Shown piece after piece: positions 52,501 through 55,131 of a DNA stretch of 55,131 nucleotides (position 1 is the stretch's first letter; each line of letters begins with the position of its first letter). Origin of the DNA: Chloroflexota bacterium (GTDB lineage Bacteria > Chloroflexota > Dehalococcoidia > JABGRK01); the NCBI GenBank assembly GCA_018648325.1, contig JABGRK010000009.1, positions 205,969 to 261,099 on the forward strand, in the 5' to 3' direction. A program made the position numbers and the translations under genes. The notes under the pieces are model-generated. The model was not told the origin of the DNA, did no database searches, and saw nothing but the letters and a program-made list of their open reading frames with translations.

Positions 52501-53144
52501 ATTGCAGAAAAAACCTGGGCAAAATCAAAACCTTCTATGCCCTTTATCATAGGTAATTGGGCAAAATGAATACCAACTATCTCATCAGGGCTAAAACCTG
52601 TAATGTTACTAAAAGCAGCGTTGGAACTTGTTATATATCCGGTTGCATCTACAACCACGATACCCTCAGGCGCACTTTCATACAGCGATCGATATCGCTC
52701 TTCGCTCACCCTTAAATCTTCCTCGGCAACCCGCAGCTTACTCTCGGTTTCCAGCTTATCCAGCGTTTGCTTTACTACCTGCGGCAGGCGGTCAAGAAAG
52801 TTGTAGTCCTTAACAACATAGTCCCGCGCACCCAACTTCATCATTGCTACAGCCGTCTTTTCGTCGCCCTGACCGGTGGCAATGACAAAAGCGATGTTAT
52901 GCTCGTTTAAGGCGGTTATCACCTCTTCAGCGGGCATATCCGGCAGCTTATAGTCCAGCAGAACAAGCGCCGGAGGGGTCGCGACGGCTCGGCGGATTGC
53001 CTCTGCTCCGCTAAAGGCAACTTCGGAGTTGAAGTCGGCGCGGTCAAGCCGCCTCTTTATCAGATGGCACAGAGACTCATCATCCTCAACAACAAGGATT
53101 GTTGCTGTCGTTTTATTAAGCGATTTTTTTACCATGGGACACAT
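46524..53144 (-). CDS. giant hybrid multi-PAS sensor histidine kinase (2206 aa)
   Basis: One uninterrupted frame. REC (about 15-130, Asp in LVLLDYKLPDMP), then 13 PAS domains, seven before and six after one GAF domain (about 1030-1195, FTGANRSSLFTF), then HisKA (about 1980, LASGIAHELRNPLAII) and HATPase (NNIIINAIQSMPDGG, DTGGGIAVGDIDKIFEPMF, GGIGIGLAVSK). Each PAS ends in D-I-T-E/D-R-K-R/Q-A-E-E followed by a coiled linker. No membrane helix is visible, so it is cytoplasmic. The N-terminal REC lets it receive phosphate from another kinase. Start ATG 53144; ATG 53135 is an alternative. PAS 2 closely resembles a PAS of the kinase at the right end. Confidence 0.95.
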   Translation of the reverse strand: MCPMVKKSLNKTTATILVVEDDESLCHLIKRRLDRADFNSEVAFSGAEAIRRAVATPPALVLLDYKLPDMPAEEVITALNEHNIAFVIATGQGDEKTAVAMMKLGARDYVVKDYNFLDRLPQVVKQTLDKLETESKLRVAEEDLRVSEERYRSLYESAPEGIVVVDATGYITSSNAAFSNITGFSPDEIVGIHFAQLPMIKGIEGFDFAQVFSAIVAGQISGGFEFPWRHKNGDIRIGHCTPGILGNGEGITGLQLILSDITERKQAEEALIESEQKFRGLYESMDMGTALCEVVTDKNGNVIDYIFLDIDEKYTLITGITREIAIGKTAHEVDPNIEQCWIDVMGEVATTGKSDYYENYYASNDKYYALYAYCPAKNRFACLVQDITERKRAEESLRESEKKFKTAVLHSGIIFAHTDCNLRYTWITNPHPDFNPETMIGKQDIELSDNQGSRKLMEMKQEVIETASKKRRDISFPLSNGNHVFDIIAEPLRDGNGQVIGVSTCALAITERKRAEEQIKETQILLKSSIESPKDMIILSLDRQYRYLYFNKIHEESMNQVYNLRPKIGDIIFDYMTNKEDVATVKAHYDRALGGEGHTTIDEYGVAERNYYEVRYNPIYNDDNEIIGVTSFASDITDRKRAEEQIRKSEKDLAEARRLAGIGSWEWFPESGHINLNDQWINILGYVVGEREFDFKWWQESIDPDSEPVFEKALSDYLEGRKSKYELEYRMKTKEGNWKWIWAVGECVEWDKAKKPVRFLGTHIDITDRKRAEEQIRKLGSAVDQSIDGIAMNDSTRKIVYANQTYASMHGYTMQEIMELRFKDLIPGDGGQTWPVIRESVRGKDAWSGEIDHIRKDGTTFPAYLSITNLRDETGKQIGVLSICRDITESKRAEEKLRLSAAQWQDTFDAMNDPVCLLNVRHEILRYNKAMVEFVGKPADEITGTLCWELIHGTKEPVKDCPLERMKQSLKKETMVLEAGDSIYEVTVHPEFDADGVLIGSVHIIADITERKQAEEALKQRLELESLVAEISNELANIPTDRIDNGINFALEKIARFTGANRSSLFTFSDDLQFGTNTHEWCSNPDDSQIDQLQNFLFDMFGYHKKQLINLESIVISGINDYPAEAVSEKEWIREHGFRSMLFVPINRRGKLHSTVGIYGETGKEIVWTEDFVTFLNIIGNTLTTCLERKYADESLRASEEKYANLVERGNDGIIIIQGNSLKFVNSKMAKMTGYTPEELAGKPFIEFVATGDKKTVMDRYTKRMSGEKVPSEYEIAIVRKDGTEMSVEINASLTKYEGAPADMAIIRDVTERKKYEQALVSSEAKTRAILSAIPDMIFVMKKDGTIIDYIPSSVMKSSIPVNKFLGKKIKDVLPPEMAAGLMRLLAKAFKSGKLQSDEGSMELPDGEHFYDNRIIVLDKDTALGIAQDITERKRVDRELKESEENVRLMVSEVKDYAIIMLDPNGVITSWNEGAERIKGYSADEIIGKHSSIFYSKEDIKTGRSDTLLKEAVRIGRAEDEGWRIRKDGSQFVANVIITAIRDEKGKLKGYSKVTRDITNRKQAEESLKKLGKFNEMILDSAGEGIYGLDLNGTTTFANPAAASMIGWELDDLTGKSQHDILHHSHADGTHYKRKECPIYAAFKDGKVHHVADEVFWRKDGSSFPVEYISTPIRNEQDVLTGAVVTFKDITKRKQAEEQIKKYSEHLVDMVEERTAQLSDSEERYRTLFNNTADVVYMYDRSNQGNMGKILDVNSVAINLYGYSKEELLERTPFEFADPELKRDYSKQRREFDEIGNTIFESMHITKDGRKIAVEVSANALVYKGLAAGISVVRDITRRKEMEAALQESEERYRTLFDNTNDAVYVMERDTATNKGYLTNVNQVFMDRYGYTKNEFTKMSPLSLVAPEAQAQFIGQIRDELFEKGAISYETVHISKGGKRMPVEINARRFSYKDSRISISVARDISERKAIEKERIEIVEKLAKTEKLALVGQLASGIAHELRNPLAIINNAAYYINAKVKDDDDKVKKSLAFIQQEVFRSSHIIEGLLDLARTKQPNYEICDIRDTIDIVLEHITLPENVTVSVKCPKGIPKLQFDCMQIERVFNNIIINAIQSMPDGGDVTIDGKMAGKSLVVIISDTGGGIAVGDIDKIFEPMFTTKESMGGIGIGLAVSKSIIDAHSGTMTVESTIGKGTTFTVKLPSKASM

Positions 53145-53583
53145 CCCCGTTTAGCCTGGGCACCTCAACGACCATTATAAATAAACCCAATTTCTCTATT
53201 GTCTTAACAAATTTTTCGTACTCAACCGGCTTGGTAACATAGTTGTTGCAACCCAATGCATGACACTGGTCTACCTCTCGCGGATCATCGGTGGTGGTAA
53301 CCATAATTATTGGCATACTGGACAATTCCTCATCCTGCTTTATCTGGCGCAGCACCTCAACACCGTCTACCTTGGGCATTCTTATGTCCAAAAGCATAAG
53401 ATACTTCTCACCCAATACTCTATGAGGGCCGTCGCCTTTCCTGAAAAGAAAATCCAGCACTTCCTGCCCGTCCCTGAATCTTACTATCTCGTTTCTGATA
53501 AGCGCCCGACGCAGGTTCTTCTCAATGAGCATCGCATGCCCCTCATCGTCTTCAACTATAAGTATTGCCACTTCGCTAGCCAT
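53116..53583 (-). CDS. Rcp1-like response regulator
   Basis: The 155-residue protein is a single REC domain with the Rcp1 features: IVEDDEGHAMLIEKNLRRA, a DGQEVLDFLFRKGDG extension, Asp in LMLLDIRMPKVDG, TTTDDPREVDQCHALGCNNYVTKPV. The family partners phytochrome-like kinases; the kinase just upstream has the matching HisKA type. It overlaps the giant kinase start by 29 bp and the upstream kinase by 8 bp, so translation of the three is linked. Confidence 0.93.
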   Translation of the reverse strand: MASEVAILIVEDDEGHAMLIEKNLRRALIRNEIVRFRDGQEVLDFLFRKGDGPHRVLGEKYLMLLDIRMPKVDGVEVLRQIKQDEELSSMPIIMVTTTDDPREVDQCHALGCNNYVTKPVEYEKFVKTIEKLGLFIMVVEVPRLNGDVSHGKKIA

Positions 53584-55131
53584 TTTTTACACCTCGTTTT
53601 GTACTTTTGTTTGCCGGCAAAGATACACAGAACTTGCTCCCCTGATCAATCGCAGGCTCAAGCCACACCCTGCCGCCATGCCTGTCAACTATTCTCTGTA
53701 CAATAGTCAATCCCAGTCCATCCCCTTCTGATTGCTTTGGATTGAGTTGATGGAATATCTCAAATATCTTGGTCTGATATTCGGGCATTATACCGACACC
53801 GTTATCCTCAACGCAATATACAATATGCTCTCCGCTCTGGCTGCTTGATATCCTGATGATTGCGCTACGATTTGGATCTCGGAACTTGATGGCATTATCA
53901 ATTAGATTGGAAAATACCTGATTGATCTGCACCCTGTCCCCATAGCATAGCAATAAATCTTCAAGCTCAAGCGTAATACCATACTCCTTGATTTTATATT
54001 CGAATGATTGAGTGACCAGTGAAATAAGATCGTTCATATCTATTCTGATTAAATGCATTGCAGCACGTCCCAGCCTTGAAAGCTTGAGCAGACCAGACAG
54101 TAGTGAGTCCATCTTGTATACGCTGGAATTGATATATTTGATCGAACCGCTGATATCATTATCCACAACGGTATTAAACGATTCCCGCACTACAGACGGA
54201 ATACCAGTTTCATTCAATATACGGCGCACCCCATTGAGCGAGTTTTCCAACTCCCCGGCAAACCCCCGTATGTTTACCAGCGGAGACCGCAGATCATGCG
54301 ATGACACGTATATGATCTGCTCCAGCTCCTTGGTCTTACTCTCCAGTTGAGTCAACAGCTTTTCTCGCTGCTGCTCAGCACGCCTGCGTTCGGTGATGTC
54401 CAGCCCATACACATTAACCTGATCCAGATCGGATACCGGGGCAAATGTCAAAGCAAGTATACTGCTATCACAATCCACTTCAACATCAGATTTCACACCA
54501 GACTGCAAAACTTCGGTGATTATTTCTCTTGTTCTCTCAGGAACACACTTAGTATTGGAGTATCCCCAGGTATCTAGCAAAATACCGCTGGCATCGTTGG
54601 CGTAGATAACGGTGCCATCCTTGTCAATACGCAGTACAGGGTTGGGGTTCTCGCTGGGAAACTTGGCAAGCCTGCTTATTTCCTGCTCAGCACGCCTGCG
54701 TTCGGTGATATCCTGCACAAGGCATGCAAACTGATTCATGGCAGGGCTGTATGCATACAGCGAGAAGTGCTGATCACTCGTAGCATAGTAGTTTTCAAAG
54801 TAGGTTGATTTACCGGTAATCGCTACTGCTCCCAAAGTATCAATCCAGTGTTGCTCTATATTTGGAGCTATCTGGGTCGCAGTTTTGCCTATGGCCATTT
54901 CGCGTGTTATACCGGTCATATCCGTATATTTCTCATTTATATCAAGAAATCTATAGTTAACTGCTTTACCCTTTTTGTCTGTTATTACTTCACAGAGTGC
55001 CGTCCCCATACCAATTGATTCGTACAAACCACGGAACTTTGTCTCGCTCGCCTTCAAATCTTCCTCAGCCTTTTTGCGTTCGGTGGTTATCTGGAAATAC
55101 ACCGATATACCATCCTCATACGGATATACTC
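53576..55131 (-). CDS. PAS histidine kinase, 5' end outside window
   Basis: The frame is open to the right edge (VYPYEDGISVYFQITTERKKAEE precedes the nominal GTG at 55102 and is the end of a further PAS). Visible are a PAS (about 20-150, FRGLYESIGMGTALCEV), a second PAS (NPVLRIDKDGTVIYANDASG), then a HisKA with YVSSHDLRSPLVNIRGF and HATPase (NLIDNAIKF, DNGVGIMPEYQTKIFEIF, GDGLGLTIVQRI). The SSHDLRSPL box is of the Cph1/bacteriophytochrome-like type. It forms an operon with the Rcp1-like regulator that follows it. Confidence 0.9.
   Translation of the reverse strand, partial: VYPYEDGISVYFQITTERKKAEEDLKASETKFRGLYESIGMGTALCEVITDKKGKAVNYRFLDINEKYTDMTGITREMAIGKTATQIAPNIEQHWIDTLGAVAITGKSTYFENYYATSDQHFSLYAYSPAMNQFACLVQDITERRRAEQEISRLAKFPSENPNPVLRIDKDGTVIYANDASGILLDTWGYSNTKCVPERTREIITEVLQSGVKSDVEVDCDSSILALTFAPVSDLDQVNVYGLDITERRRAEQQREKLLTQLESKTKELEQIIYVSSHDLRSPLVNIRGFAGELENSLNGVRRILNETGIPSVVRESFNTVVDNDISGSIKYINSSVYKMDSLLSGLLKLSRLGRAAMHLIRIDMNDLISLVTQSFEYKIKEYGITLELEDLLLCYGDRVQINQVFSNLIDNAIKFRDPNRSAIIRISSSQSGEHIVYCVEDNGVGIMPEYQTKIFEIFHQLNPKQSEGDGLGLTIVQRIVDRHGGRVWLEPAIDQGSKFCVSLPANKSTKRGVKNG

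Overview
The window comes from an anaerobic bacterium, most likely a Chloroflexota of the Dehalococcoidia type. This is inferred from gene content: a tungsten-type aldehyde:ferredoxin oxidoreductase, 4-hydroxybutyryl-CoA dehydratase, many ferredoxins, ferredoxin-thioredoxin reductase, PD40 propeller lipoproteins and very large PAS-type histidine kinases. No rRNA, tRNA, transposase or CRISPR array was found.

Region 1 (1-20 kb) is an accessory island of small, unrelated genes on both strands: membrane proteins, PD40 propellers, thiol/redox proteins, SRPBCC and DUF1801 proteins. It also holds a sucCD pair diverging from abfD. It is threaded by about 17 full and 2 partial copies of a ~60-bp repeat (left block AACGCC-TATCTACGTA, middle GAACC, right block GTAGAATACGAAAA). 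Every copy points the same way on the + strand. The right end nearly always touches a gene: the start codon of + genes or the stop codon of - genes. This cassette-like layout is the most unusual feature of the window. The island also contains a clear c-di-GMP-I riboswitch with a terminator ahead of a small anchored protein, and a probable selenoprotein: an AhpC/TSA-like protein with in-frame TGA in a UxxC motif, followed by a SECIS-like hairpin.

Region 2 (20-28 kb, minus strand) holds an aquaporin with an in-frame amber codon and a complete Dpp/Opp-type ABC importer. Its solute-binding lipoprotein carries two fibronectin-III domains and sits behind a long structured leader.

Region 3 (29-42 kb) is a redox island: MarR, an AprA/FrdA-family flavoprotein with its ferredoxin, an uncharacterised 430-residue Cys-rich Fe-S protein present twice (32.2 and 39.8 kb, 80% or more alike by eye), an aldehyde:ferredoxin oxidoreductase with a four-cluster ferredoxin, a second MarR and an RND/MMPL exporter. 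Together they look like an inducible oxidation/electron-transfer and export module whose substrate cannot be read from sequence.

Region 4 (42.5-55.1 kb) is signalling: a MerR-like HTH plus a HAMP histidine kinase, a parA (single-base frameshift in a C8 run) and parB pair, a lone receiver, a 2206-residue kinase (REC, 13 PAS, 1 GAF, HisKA/HATPase), an Rcp1-like receiver and a further PAS kinase that runs off the right end.
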